Positions 15,532-23,336 of a stretch of DNA of 27,470 bases are shown here, one piece after another (position 1 is the stretch's first letter; the number at the start of each line of letters is the position of its first letter). Made by a program: the position numbers and the translations under genes. The notes under the pieces were generated by a model, which searched no databases, was not told where the DNA came from, and saw nothing but the letters and a program-made list of their open reading frames with translations. Source of the DNA: Kurthia populi (GTDB taxonomy: Bacteria > Bacillota > Bacilli > Bacillales_A > Planococcaceae); NCBI RefSeq assembly GCF_042686175.1, contig NZ_JBHUOR010000117.1, positions 1 to 27,470 on the forward strand, given 5' to 3'.

Positions 15532-16506
15532 GTGGGGAAGAAAAAGAAAAACGTGAAAAAGCGTAAAGGACCATCATCTGAAGTATTCGATAAAGTAAAA
15601 ATGCTGCAAATTGAAAAAAAACATCTACAAGATGTGCATAAGCCTCAATACGACCTATCCACATGGAAAGGATTTATACAGGGCTTTATTCAAAAAGTCA
15701 CGCAGGCCGATTTATCTGGCATGGGTGCGCAGCTCGCATACTTCTTCTTATTATCGCTTTTTCCATTATTGATTTTCGTCATGACACTTGTGCCGTTTTT
15801 AAATTTACCACAAGAGCAAGTGTATACGATGATGAAAGAGTTATTACCAGAGCAAGTGTATTCGCTCATTGGTGATACATTAAAAGATGTACTTGAAAAC
15901 CGTAATGGTGGCTTATTATCAGTCGGTATTTTAGCGACATTATGGTCTGCTTCAAACGGTGTGAATGCATTAATTAAATCATTGAATCAATCTTATGGTA
16001 AGGCAGAAACACGACCATTTATCATCGCTCGTTCGATGTCGGTTGTGTTTACACTCGTACTTATTCTATTAGTCGTTGTTGCGTTAATTTTACCAGTGTT
16101 TGGTTCACAAATCGGTCATTTCCTAGCAAATACAATCGGCCTTGGTGAACAGTTCGGCGCTATCTTTGATAAGTTCCGTATTTTACTACCACCACTTGTC
16201 ATTTTCTGTGGTCTTGTATTTATGTATTGGTTAGGACCGAATGTGAAGATGTACTTACGTAGTGCTATTCCAGGAGCTATCGTTTCGACGGTTTGCTGGT
16301 TAGTCATTTCGTATGTCTTCTCAATTTATATTAATAACTTCTCAAACTATTCTGCAACGTATGGCAGTATCGGGGGGATTATTATCCTCATGTTATGGCT
16401 CTATATCACCGGCATGGTCCTCATGATTGGTGGCCTTGTGAATGCGATTATGCAGGAGCGAAAAGAGCAGATTGATACGCGTCGACGTCGATTATCCGCG
16501 CAATAA
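15532..16506 (+). CDS. yfkH: YihY/BrkB-family inner-membrane protein (YfkH)
   Basis: A polytopic membrane protein of 324 residues with about six hydrophobic segments and basic termini. Typical YihY blocks are GAQLAYFFLLSLFPLL, GLLSVGILATLWSASNG-like stretch, YWLGPNVK, PGAIVSTVCWL and YGSIGGIIILMLWLY. It was once annotated as ribonuclease BN in E. coli, but the family role is unknown. The start is GTG 15532, seven bases after AGGAGG; GTG 15526 overlaps that site. It lies 52 bases after yfkI and probably shares its stress promoter. Confidence 0.9.
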   Translation: MGKKKKNVKKRKGPSSEVFDKVKMLQIEKKHLQDVHKPQYDLSTWKGFIQGFIQKVTQADLSGMGAQLAYFFLLSLFPLLIFVMTLVPFLNLPQEQVYTMMKELLPEQVYSLIGDTLKDVLENRNGGLLSVGILATLWSASNGVNALIKSLNQSYGKAETRPFIIARSMSVVFTLVLILLVVVALILPVFGSQIGHFLANTIGLGEQFGAIFDKFRILLPPLVIFCGLVFMYWLGPNVKMYLRSAIPGAIVSTVCWLVISYVFSIYINNFSNYSATYGSIGGIIILMLWLYITGMVLMIGGLVNAIMQERKEQIDTRRRRLSAQ

Positions 16507-16513
16507 ATAAAAA

Positions 16514-16556
16514 ACAAAAACACCTTCAAAGCTTGCATGCTTTGAAGGTGTTTTTT
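16514..16556 (+). terminator. Terminator after yfkH
   Basis: CACCTTCAAAGC, loop TTGCAT, GCTTTGAAGGTG, six T residues; the A-run upstream could also let it act leftward. Confidence 0.9.
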
Positions 16557-16592
16557 GTATGAGGAGAAAGGTGATTGAACCGCCTCTTTTTT

Positions 16593-18488
16593 TTACAAGC
16601 GTAGCATACGTAAGCCGTTTAAAATAACGAGAATCGTACTACCTTCATGCCCGATAACACCGAGTGGAAGGTCCACTACTTGTAGGAAGTTTGAGGCGAT
16701 CAATAGCATGATCACACTGATAGCAAAAATAATATTTTGCTTCACAATACGCTGCATTTTACGTGCTACTTTCACCGCATATGAAATTTTTGATAAATCA
16801 TTTTTCATTAGGACAACATCAGCTGTTTCAAGTGCGACGTCTGTCCCTTCACCCATTGCAATCCCTGTTGTCGCAGTCGCAAGGGCAGGCGCATCATTAA
16901 TGCCATCGCCGACCATACCGACAAATTTATATTTCGACATTAATTCTTTAATATGCGTAACTTTTGTTTCTGGTAAGCATTCGGCAATATAGCTTTCAAC
17001 GCCAGCCTCTTTTGCGATGGCTTTTGCTGTTTTTTCATTATCACCAGTTAGCATAATCGTATGAATGCCAAGTTCTTTCAACTGAGCAATGGCTTGTTTT
17101 GCCTCTTCACGAACCGTATCCTTCATCGCTGCCATCGCGACGATTCCTTGCGCATCTGCCATGAAGATGACGGTTTTACCTTCCTCAGCGAGTAGTGGAG
17201 CGGCCCCGTTCGCGAATTGCATCGCCGCCTCACGTCCAACAAAATCCATTTTCCCTACTTTATAAAAGACATCATCAATCGTCGCTTCAAGACCATAGCC
17301 AGGAATATCTTTAATTGTGGCATTAGCAAACGATACGTCCTGTTGTTTCGCATAGGCTGTAATCGCTACAGCTAATGGGTGATTAGAGTTATATTCAATA
17401 CCTGCAAGCATACTAAGCGTTTGTTTTTCATCTAGACCGTCACGCACGATAAAGTCCGTCACGACGGGTTTCCCTTGTGTTAATGTACCGGTTTTATCAA
17501 ATGCGACTGCTTGTAAAACACTTAAATGTTCAATGTGTAAGCCACCTTTGAATAGAACCCCGTTACGTGCGCCATTTGAAATGGCTGATAAGGTTGCTGG
17601 CATAATTGCTGCAACAAGAGCACAAGGAGAAGCAACAACAAGTAACACCATTGCGCGGTAGAATGTTGTAGTCCAGTCCCAACCTAATACGAAATGAGGG
17701 ACGAATAACATTAAGCCAACTGCGATTAATACGACTTTTACATACGTACCTTCAAAGCGCTCGATAAATTGTTGAGATGGTGATTTTTCACTTTGTGCAG
17801 ATTGTACAAGGTCGATAATCTTTTGGAATAATGACTCAGAGCTTGGCTTTGTCATCGTCATTTTCACAGCACCGGTCATATTGACAGTCCCGGCGAATAC
17901 GTCGTCGCCTGCAAATTTAGAAACGGGGATAGATTCACCTGTAATCGCTGCTTCATCAATAGAAGTCGCGCCGTCTGCGATGACACCATCTGTTGGAATA
18001 CGCTCACCCGGTTTGATCATCACAACATCGCCAACTTGTAATGTGTCAACTTTCACGCGTTCGAGTGAACCATCTGCTAGCACTAACCAAGCCTCTTCCG
18101 GCTGCATATCCATTAATGCAGAAATTTCTTTATGGGATTTATTCATCGCATACGTTTCAAGTGCGCCACTCAATGCGAAGATGAAAATTAAAATGGCGCC
18201 CTCTGTCCAGTAACCAATTACCGCAGAGCCAATCGCCGCAAGAATCATAAGGAATTCAACATTCAATTCCTTATTGGCAATCGTTTCTTCGACGCCTTCT
18301 TTTGCTTTTGCAAAGCCACCAATTAAGAAGGCTAGTAAGTAAAGGACAATGCCGACGCTCGTCATTTCATCGCGTGTTGTAAACCAAGCAATGGCAATGA
18401 GGATACCTGCTACAACGGCAGCAATTAATTCGATATGTTCCTTTAATTTCTCAATTAAATGATTATTATTCTCATTTGTAGTATTCAT
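16593..18488 (-). CDS. pfeT: P1B-4 metal-exporting ATPase, probable Fe(II) efflux pump PfeT/ZosA type
   Basis: A P-type ATPase of 631 residues pumping a transition metal out of the cell. Motifs: TGES (183-186), SPC in membrane helix 4 (287-289), DKTGT with phosphorylated D331, the HP pair in NSNHPLAV, and GDGINDAPA. No N-terminal CxxC metal-binding domain is present. SPC together with HEGST (614-618) near the C-terminus marks subgroup P1B-4 (Fe2+/Co2+/Zn2+), as in B. subtilis PfeT (YkvW/ZosA). ATG 18488 is seven bases after AGGAGG; an ATG at 18494 is too close. The palindrome at 18578-18594 resembles a PerR/Fur site, which matches control of pfeT in B. subtilis. Metal identity is inferred. 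Confidence 0.88.
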   Translation of the reverse strand: MNTTNENNNHLIEKLKEHIELIAAVVAGILIAIAWFTTRDEMTSVGIVLYLLAFLIGGFAKAKEGVEETIANKELNVEFLMILAAIGSAVIGYWTEGAILIFIFALSGALETYAMNKSHKEISALMDMQPEEAWLVLADGSLERVKVDTLQVGDVVMIKPGERIPTDGVIADGATSIDEAAITGESIPVSKFAGDDVFAGTVNMTGAVKMTMTKPSSESLFQKIIDLVQSAQSEKSPSQQFIERFEGTYVKVVLIAVGLMLFVPHFVLGWDWTTTFYRAMVLLVVASPCALVAAIMPATLSAISNGARNGVLFKGGLHIEHLSVLQAVAFDKTGTLTQGKPVVTDFIVRDGLDEKQTLSMLAGIEYNSNHPLAVAITAYAKQQDVSFANATIKDIPGYGLEATIDDVFYKVGKMDFVGREAAMQFANGAAPLLAEEGKTVIFMADAQGIVAMAAMKDTVREEAKQAIAQLKELGIHTIMLTGDNEKTAKAIAKEAGVESYIAECLPETKVTHIKELMSKYKFVGMVGDGINDAPALATATTGIAMGEGTDVALETADVVLMKNDLSKISYAVKVARKMQRIVKQNIIFAISVIMLLIASNFLQVVDLPLGVIGHEGSTILVILNGLRMLRL

Positions 18489-18577
18489 ATACATTCCTCC
18501 TGATAATGAAAATCGCTATCAATTAAACTATATAAACCTTTTATTATAGAGGTTTTATTCGTTTTTTAAATTCCTTA

Positions 18578-18594
18578 TTTAGAATCATTCTAAA
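18578..18594. promoter_or_regulatory. PerR/Fur-family operator-like palindrome upstream of pfeT
   Basis: TTTAGAATCATTCTAAA is a perfect palindrome around C18586. Its core TTAGAAT-C-ATTCTAA has the 7-1-7 form of PerR (TTATAAT-n-ATTATAA) and Fur boxes, with one symmetrical change per half. It lies 90 bases before the pfeT start. A TATACT just upstream and a TATAAT downstream in the leftward sense are both possible -10 boxes. Confidence 0.65.
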
Positions 18595-18704
18595 GTTAAA
18601 ATTAGTATAACATAGAGGAGAATACTTTGGAAGTGCGTTTACTTAAATTTTCATAAAAAATGATAGGAATTGTGAACGTTGCAATTGGTTATCATTTACA
18701 ATAA

Positions 18705-18743
18705 AAAAGAAGTTAGTAGAAGAGGATTCTACTAGCTTCTTTT
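18705..18743 (-). terminator. Terminator of fumA
   Basis: AAGAAGTTAGTAGAA pairs with TTCTACTAGCTTCTT around GAGGA, with one G-U pair; the A-run on the plus strand gives the leftward T-run. Confidence 0.85.
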
Positions 18744-18756
18744 GATTAAATCGGGA

Positions 18757-20298
18757 TTAAAATACTTTTTCAGCGTATTGTGCTAATTTTTCAACAGATG
18801 ATTTTTGAACATCTGCATGTAATGAATTACCGTGAGAATCCATTGTTACAACGGCTGTAAAGTCTTCGACACCTAAGTGCCACATTGCTTCAGGAATACC
18901 AAATTCCATTAAGTCTACGCCATCAACTGATTTGATACAGTCAGCATAGTACTGTGCCGCACCACCGATAGCATTTAAGTAAACACCACCATGTTCTTCA
19001 AGTGCTTTTAATGTTTTCGGACCCATACCGCCTTTACCGATAACAGCGCGGATACCGAATTTTTTCATGATATCGCCTTGGTAAGGTTCTTCACGAATTG
19101 ATGTTGTTGGACCAGCTGCTTTTACTGTCCAGTTTTCATTCTCATCTTTCGCCATTACAGGACCACAGTGATAAATAATTTGGCCATTTAAATCAACAGG
19201 CGCGTCGTGGCTCATTAAGTGATGGTGGATCGCATCACGACCTGTATACATACGGCCGCTAATTTTCACGACATCACCAACTTGAAGTGAACGGATTTTT
19301 TCTTCTGTAATTGGGGCTACAAGCTCAACCATTTTATTGTCTGGCTTGTCATTTGATTTCGCTGCAGCTGCTGCTTCTGCGAAGTCGATTTTTTCGCCTT
19401 CTTGGTAGTGCCAGTTTAAGATTTCGCCAGTTTCAGGGCTGATGTCGATTGCCATGCGGCGGAAAGCCCAACAGTTGTAAGCGACAGATACGTAGAATGA
19501 CGCTGGAATACGGTGCATGACGCCGATTTTACAACCAAGTAATGTCGCCTCGCCGCCGAAGCCCATAGTACCGATACCAAGTGTATTGGCTTTTTCTACG
19601 ATATAATCTTCTAATTTTGCTAAGTCCTCATTTGCATTCGTATCATCTAAAGAACGGAATAATTGCTCCTTCGCAAGATCATAACCAGAAGCGCGGTCGC
19701 CACCAATACCTACACCGATGAAACCAGCAGAACAGCCTTGGCCTTGTGCTTGGTATACAGAATGAAGAATACATTTACGGATACCATCTAGGTCACGACC
19801 AGCGCGGCCTAAACCTTCAAGTTCGCATGGTAGGCTATATTGAATGTTTTTGTTTTCACAGCCGCCACCTTTAAGGATAAGCTTCATTTCAATATAATCT
19901 TTTTCCCATTGTTCAAACTTCACGACAGGTAACCCTTCGCCTAGGTTATCGCCTGAGTTTTTACCAGTTAAAGAATCTACTGCGTTTGGACGTAATTTTG
20001 CATCGCCAGTCGTACGTGCAATCGCATCTTTAATGATTTTTTTGATCTCGATTTGGTTCACACCAACAGGAGTTTTTACTTTAAATGTTGGTAAACCAGT
20101 ATCTTGGCAAATTGGTGACACATTGTCATCCGCCATAAAGATGTTGTTCGCGATTGTGTCTAAGCTCATCGCTGCACGCGTACCTGCGTTTTCAGCTTCT
20201 TTTGCACGCTTTACAGCACGGCGTACATCCTTCGGTAAGTTTGTTGACGTCTCTGTAATTAAGTCATAGACGCTTTGTTCTAACGTTTCTAAGTTCAT
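18757..20298 (-). CDS. fumA: Class I (iron-sulphur) fumarate hydratase
   Basis: Converts fumarate and malate in the TCA cycle with an oxygen-sensitive [4Fe-4S] cluster; 513 residues. The N-terminal alpha-like part holds SPICQDTGLPTF (C64), KGGGCENKN (C147), QGQGCSAGF (C189) and VAYNCWAFRR (C276). From family spacing C64, C189 and C276 are the likeliest cluster ligands. The C-terminal beta-like part contains SGRMYTGRDAIHHHLM, GPVMAKD, AGPTTSIR and GKGGMG. It is a fused single-chain enzyme, unlike two-subunit archaeal types. A GAGGGGG site precedes ATG 20298. Having a metal/peroxide-linked exporter as neighbour may be coincidence. Confidence 0.93.
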   Translation of the reverse strand: MNLETLEQSVYDLITETSTNLPKDVRRAVKRAKEAENAGTRAAMSLDTIANNIFMADDNVSPICQDTGLPTFKVKTPVGVNQIEIKKIIKDAIARTTGDAKLRPNAVDSLTGKNSGDNLGEGLPVVKFEQWEKDYIEMKLILKGGGCENKNIQYSLPCELEGLGRAGRDLDGIRKCILHSVYQAQGQGCSAGFIGVGIGGDRASGYDLAKEQLFRSLDDTNANEDLAKLEDYIVEKANTLGIGTMGFGGEATLLGCKIGVMHRIPASFYVSVAYNCWAFRRMAIDISPETGEILNWHYQEGEKIDFAEAAAAAKSNDKPDNKMVELVAPITEEKIRSLQVGDVVKISGRMYTGRDAIHHHLMSHDAPVDLNGQIIYHCGPVMAKDENENWTVKAAGPTTSIREEPYQGDIMKKFGIRAVIGKGGMGPKTLKALEEHGGVYLNAIGGAAQYYADCIKSVDGVDLMEFGIPEAMWHLGVEDFTAVVTMDSHGNSLHADVQKSSVEKLAQYAEKVF

Positions 20299-20426
20299 TA
20301 GAAATCCCCCTCAAAAATAAAGTGACATAGTCTCCTTCATTATATAGGACAAAGTAGAAAGATAGAATAGCGATACAGAAAATAATGTACCTAAACAGAA
20401 AGAGGACGTAAATAATTTCTCACATG

Positions 20427-20456
20427 AAAAAAGAGCCACTTATAATAAGTGACTCT
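20427..20456 (-). terminator. Terminator of the SE1561-family gene
   Basis: AGAGCCACTTA and TAAGTGACTCT form a stem with one G-U pair; the plus-strand A-run gives the leftward T-run. Confidence 0.82.
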
Positions 20457-20464
20457 AATCGTGA

Positions 20465-20641
20465 CTAGCGGGATTTAAATTGCTTTACTTTTTCCTCTAA
20501 ATCATCAACCATCGAAATTAAACGATCGATATCTTCTAATTCCGTTGTTTCAGGTTCAATTGAATCTAACACTTCGACAAACATTTGTAAACGACCTTTC
20601 AAGTACTGTACTTGCTGATCTTTATTTGAGATTGGTTTCAT
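20465..20641 (-). CDS. SE1561-family small protein, 58 residues
   Basis: A short cytosolic protein, unknown function, read from ATG 20641 with GGAGGTG six bases upstream and ending at TAG 20465. The sequence begins MKPISNKDQQVQYLKGRLQ and contains LDSIEPETTELEDIDRLI, a layout I recall from the SE1561 family of Bacillales. It is acidic and likely helical throughout. It has its own terminator at 20427-20456 and is divergent from the non-coding transcript at 20789. Confidence 0.82.
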   Translation of the reverse strand: MKPISNKDQQVQYLKGRLQMFVEVLDSIEPETTELEDIDRLISMVDDLEEKVKQFKSR

Positions 20642-20753
20642 TCGGCACCTCCGTTAGTTAGCCTTAGCATAACGGAAAAAGAGGGAGAATTCAATGTCGA
20701 ACAAATGAACGTAGGACAAAATGAGGATTTTAATAATCTGACTATTTGAAATG

Positions 20754-20782
20754 TTTACAAAATTAATATCTTGTGGTATTAT
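20754..20782 (+). promoter_or_regulatory. Sigma-A promoter of the non-coding transcript
   Basis: TTTACA (20754-20759), exactly 17 bases, TATTAT (20777-20782). Transcription would start near 20789. The first ~390 bases downstream contain no credible gene. Confidence 0.7.
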
Positions 20783-20788
20783 TCTTTT

Positions 20789-21123
20789 AACGATTAAGGG
20801 AAGGAGGATACAGACGATAGTAAATCTGATAAATGGATGCCCTTTTCTAGGTGACACCGCGTAGAATTGTAAGACCTGAACAAGGAAACCTCTTCCAAGT
20901 ATCCAATAACCGTTCAATTAGCACACTACGTGATGACACAGCTAAATTATAGGGCGCTCAGTATTGATAATCGTAAAATAAAGGAGGTACATTAAACCCC
21001 GTTGTCGGTAAAACACTTATCTTCCTATCCATTTGCCGGGAACTACGTTTAATAACAAATGAATATGATAAAAAGTTAACAAGACTCAGAACTCCTACGT
21101 TGTAGATGTATCTGAGTCTTTTT
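20789..21123 (+). ncRNA. Candidate structured RNA or regulatory leader before yfkF, family not recognised
   Basis: About 335 bases between a good promoter and a strong terminator, without a plausible reading frame. Two Shine-Dalgarno-like sequences (AAGGAGGAT near 20801, AAAGGAGGT near 20981) lack a start codon at the right distance. Pairings visible by eye: GGATAC (20806-20811) with GTATCC (20899-20904), enclosing TTCTA/TAGAA (20845-20849 with 20862-20866) and GGAA/TTCC (20884-20887 with 20893-20896); TTAGC (20918-20922) with GCTAA (20941-20945). AGGAGGATA (20802-20810) can instead pair with TATCTTCCT (21018-21026), and AAATGGAT (20831-20838) with ATCCATTT (21027-21034). These last two cross each other, so a pseudoknot or alternative folds are possible. 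It does not resemble RNase P, tmRNA, 6S, SRP RNA or the riboswitches I can recall. Confidence 0.6.
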
Positions 21124-21124
21124 C
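21081..21124 (+). terminator. Terminator ending the non-coding transcript, before yfkF
   Basis: AAGACTCAGA (21081-21090) pairs with TCTGAGTCTT (21111-21120), with an inner CTAC/GTAG hairpin, followed by a T-run. It is about 60 bases before the yfkF start, so it either ends an independent RNA or gates yfkF. Confidence 0.85.
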
Positions 21125-21182
21125 TATGCCTTAAATTTTGTTATAGTAGGTTGAATTCATATTTTGAAAGGGGAACAACCTC

Positions 21183-22364
21183 GTGCAACAAGATACATAT
21201 GCAAAAAGACGTTTTTGGGTGCTCGTTGCCATCGTGTCGATCTCAGGCTTTTCACAAGGCATGTTGCTCCCGCTTATTTCCGTTATTTTTGAACGAGACG
21301 GCGTATCTTCATCACTTAATGGCTTAAATGCGACAGGCTTATATTTAGGGACCTTACTGATTTCGCCCTTCATCGAAAAACCCTTGCGTAAATTTGGCTA
21401 CAAACCTGTTATTTTAACGGGTGGCGCTATTGTACTCATCTCGCTAATGCTATTCCCATTATGGAAGAGCTTATTATTTTGGTTTATTTTACGCCTCTTC
21501 ATCGGTGTCGGGGACAATGCGCTTCACTTTGCATCACAAACGTGGATTACAAGTACCGCTCGTCCCGAAACGCTTGGTAAAAGCATCGCCATTTATGGCT
21601 TATCCTTCGGTGTTGGTTTTGCAATTGGACCGTTATTAGTGCCACTTGTTAATATTGCTGAGGCACTACCATTTATCGTGTCGACAGTACTTTGCCTCGT
21701 ATCATGGGCACTTGTGTTTACATTGAAAAATGATAAGCCAGAACCAATTGATGTAAAGAGTGCTAATTCAAATGTGTGGCATCGTTATAAAAAAACGCTG
21801 AGTTATGCATGGATTGCCTTTTTACCGCCGCTTGTTTATGGCTTTTTAGAATCATCGCTAAATGCCATTTTCCCAGTGTATGCACTACGTCGTGAATTTG
21901 ATGTATCCGTGGTGTCGCTTATTTTATCCGCCTTTGCGATTGGCGGTATTATAACGCAGGTACCATTTGGGACACTTGGGGACCGTATTGGACGTTATAA
22001 AGTTATTACATTTGGGTTGCTTGGCGGCGGTACTATGTTTTTAATTGGAAGCTTTTTAGAATCCTACCAATGGTTCGTATTTGTCGCCTTCTTGCTTGCG
22101 GGCATGTGTTGCGGCTCGATGTTTTCATTAGGCATTTCGTTTATGACAGATTTAACGCCGAAGGAATTACTACCAACGGGTAATTTACTATGTAGTATTT
22201 TCTTTAGTGTTGGTAGTTTGACAGGTCCATTTTTAGGTGGCGCCTTTGTAGAGCATGCGACGATGAGCTATTTACTACTCGTAGCACTGCTATTATTTAC
22301 TGTATTCGTTATTATTTCACTTGGTGGCCGTAAAAAAAGAATAAATAATCAAAAAGGATTTTGA
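21183..22364 (+). CDS. yfkF: Major facilitator superfamily transporter (YfkF)
   Basis: A 12-helix membrane transporter of 393 residues. The MFS loop motif appears after the eighth segment as GTLGDRIGRYKV, and the first half has a weaker version, EKPLRKFGYK. The two-lobed hydrophobic pattern and length are typical of drug/sugar-efflux type MFS proteins. From the neighbourhood and general likeness it corresponds to B. subtilis YfkF, whose substrate is unknown. GTG 21183 lies eight bases after GAAAGGGGA. Either a weak promoter near TATAGT (21142-21147) or read-through past the terminator at 21081-21124 drives it. Confidence 0.87.
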   Translation: MQQDTYAKRRFWVLVAIVSISGFSQGMLLPLISVIFERDGVSSSLNGLNATGLYLGTLLISPFIEKPLRKFGYKPVILTGGAIVLISLMLFPLWKSLLFWFILRLFIGVGDNALHFASQTWITSTARPETLGKSIAIYGLSFGVGFAIGPLLVPLVNIAEALPFIVSTVLCLVSWALVFTLKNDKPEPIDVKSANSNVWHRYKKTLSYAWIAFLPPLVYGFLESSLNAIFPVYALRREFDVSVVSLILSAFAIGGIITQVPFGTLGDRIGRYKVITFGLLGGGTMFLIGSFLESYQWFVFVAFLLAGMCCGSMFSLGISFMTDLTPKELLPTGNLLCSIFFSVGSLTGPFLGGAFVEHATMSYLLLVALLLFTVFVIISLGGRKKRINNQKGF

Positions 22365-22387
22365 TACTATCAAAATTCTTTTTTTAT
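22354..22387 (+). terminator. Terminator of yfkF
   Basis: AAGGATTTTGATA and TATCAAAATTCTT form a stem that includes the stop codon, with one G-U pair, followed by a T-run. Confidence 0.85.
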
Positions 22388-22409
22388 ATGGAAAAATAAA
22401 ATAATAATT

Positions 22410-22625
22410 AAATCAGAAGAAATCGCTGCAAGTACACAGCAAGTAAGCGAATCAATTGATCAAATTAGTAATGCTTCAGATAACACAACACAGCAAACAC
22501 AACAAGTAGCAGGCCTTGTACAGGAACAGTACGCAGCAATTGAAGAAATGACAGCGGCAAGTGATTTCCTACGAGATTTATCTGAGCAATTAACGAGTCA
22601 AATTTCGCACTTCCGTTTAAATTAA
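22410..22625 (+). pseudogene. Remnant of a methyl-accepting chemotaxis protein (last ~71 codons)
   Basis: The frame TCA 22413 to TAA 22623 encodes a chemoreceptor C-terminal helix: SEEIAASTQQVSESIDQIS, then an S/T/Q-rich heptad stretch, then AAIEEMTAASDFLRDLSEQL and the end ISHFRLN. This is the return arm of the signalling domain, after the conserved hairpin tip, with an Ala-Ala-Ile-Glu-Glu-Met methylation-type segment. No start codon, ribosome binding site, sensor domain, HAMP domain or tip precedes it; the homology stops abruptly about 45 bases after the yfkF stop. Its own terminator is kept at 22638-22671. The piece looks like the 3' end left by a deletion or rearrangement. Confidence 0.82.
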
Positions 22626-22637
22626 TTTAGTAAAAGA

Positions 22638-22671
22638 CAGCGCACTCGGTCGTGAGTAGCGCTGCCTTTTT
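22638..22671 (+). terminator. Terminator left behind by the chemoreceptor gene
   Basis: CAGCGC-ACTC pairs with GAGT-A-GCGCTG, then CC and a T-run. Confidence 0.8.
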
Positions 22672-22672
22672 G

Positions 22673-23297
22673 GATAAAATCATTTATTAGAAATTACGTA
22701 TGAGCCCAAGGAGCGGCTTTTGGCTACGACATATTAAAAAATAAGTGTCGGACCTAAGTGGATAGGGCTAGAGAAAGGCTACTTATTTGCTGAAGTGTAA
22801 ATAATTCTAAAATAAATACAATTTTTATGGCGATAGTTATGATAACTTTGCATAACACTGTAGGTGAAACGGGGCAAAGTAGGGGTAGAAAAACCCCGTT
22901 TTTGCCCCTTTTTGCTCGTTTTCGGGTTCTAAAGGGAGATTTCAACACATAGATCTCGCTAGGATAGAGCGCTGCGTGGCGCATTTTTCGATGAATCGAA
23001 TAAATGACAGCTCCTTTTTTTAGCATATTCTTTTCAGACAAAAAACATCCGTCAGAGAACGGAAAGAGACCGATTTTTGCGTATTTTGGGCTGTAATTAG
23101 CCATTTGGCATCTTTAAAAATAATAACGATATGCGGAAAAATCATAAATAAAAATTTTTGTTGACAGCTTTTTGCATGATACATGATAAATCCAGATTTT
23201 TCACCCCGTAATTAGCCCTGCTTTGGCACTTATTTTCAACTATGTTGTAGTCAAAACACGCTTTCTGATGTTATCAGCCATTTCTGAAAAACGATAC
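22673..23297. other. Unassigned ~625-bp intergenic stretch
   Basis: No gene I can support. It contains a hairpin near 22866-22915 where AAACGGGGCAAA can pair with either ACCCCGTTT or TTTTGCCCC, and two copies of GTAATTAGCC (23093-23102 and 23208-23217), each followed shortly by TTGGCA. A 116-codon minus-strand frame (22754-23104) lacks a ribosome binding site and resembles no family. It is probably degenerate or repeat-derived DNA next to the chemoreceptor remnant. Confidence 0.5.
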
Positions 23298-23300
23298 AAA

Positions 23301-23330
23301 AAAGACAATCACCATTAGATGATTGTCTTT
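23301..23330 (-). terminator. Terminator of the 23S rRNA methyltransferase gene
   Basis: AAAGACAATCA and TGATTGTCTTT form a perfect 11-bp stem; the A-run at 23298 gives the leftward T-run. Confidence 0.88.
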
Positions 23331-23336
23331 GAACGT

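Noticed and set aside
20842..20866. T-box riboswitch core likeness (GGTGACACCGCG)
   Set aside because: The true T-box core differs (GGTGGTACCGCG) and should sit just before the terminator, but this lies more than 200 bases upstream of it; no specifier stem seen.
20654..20917. 87-codon minus-strand frame across the candidate RNA promoter region
   Set aside because: No ribosome binding site, unusual composition, and it runs against a clear promoter and structured stretch on the other strand.
22754..23104. 116-codon frame on the minus strand
   Set aside because: No ribosome binding site before the ATG, mixed composition, overlap with hairpins and no family likeness; treated as chance or repeat-derived.
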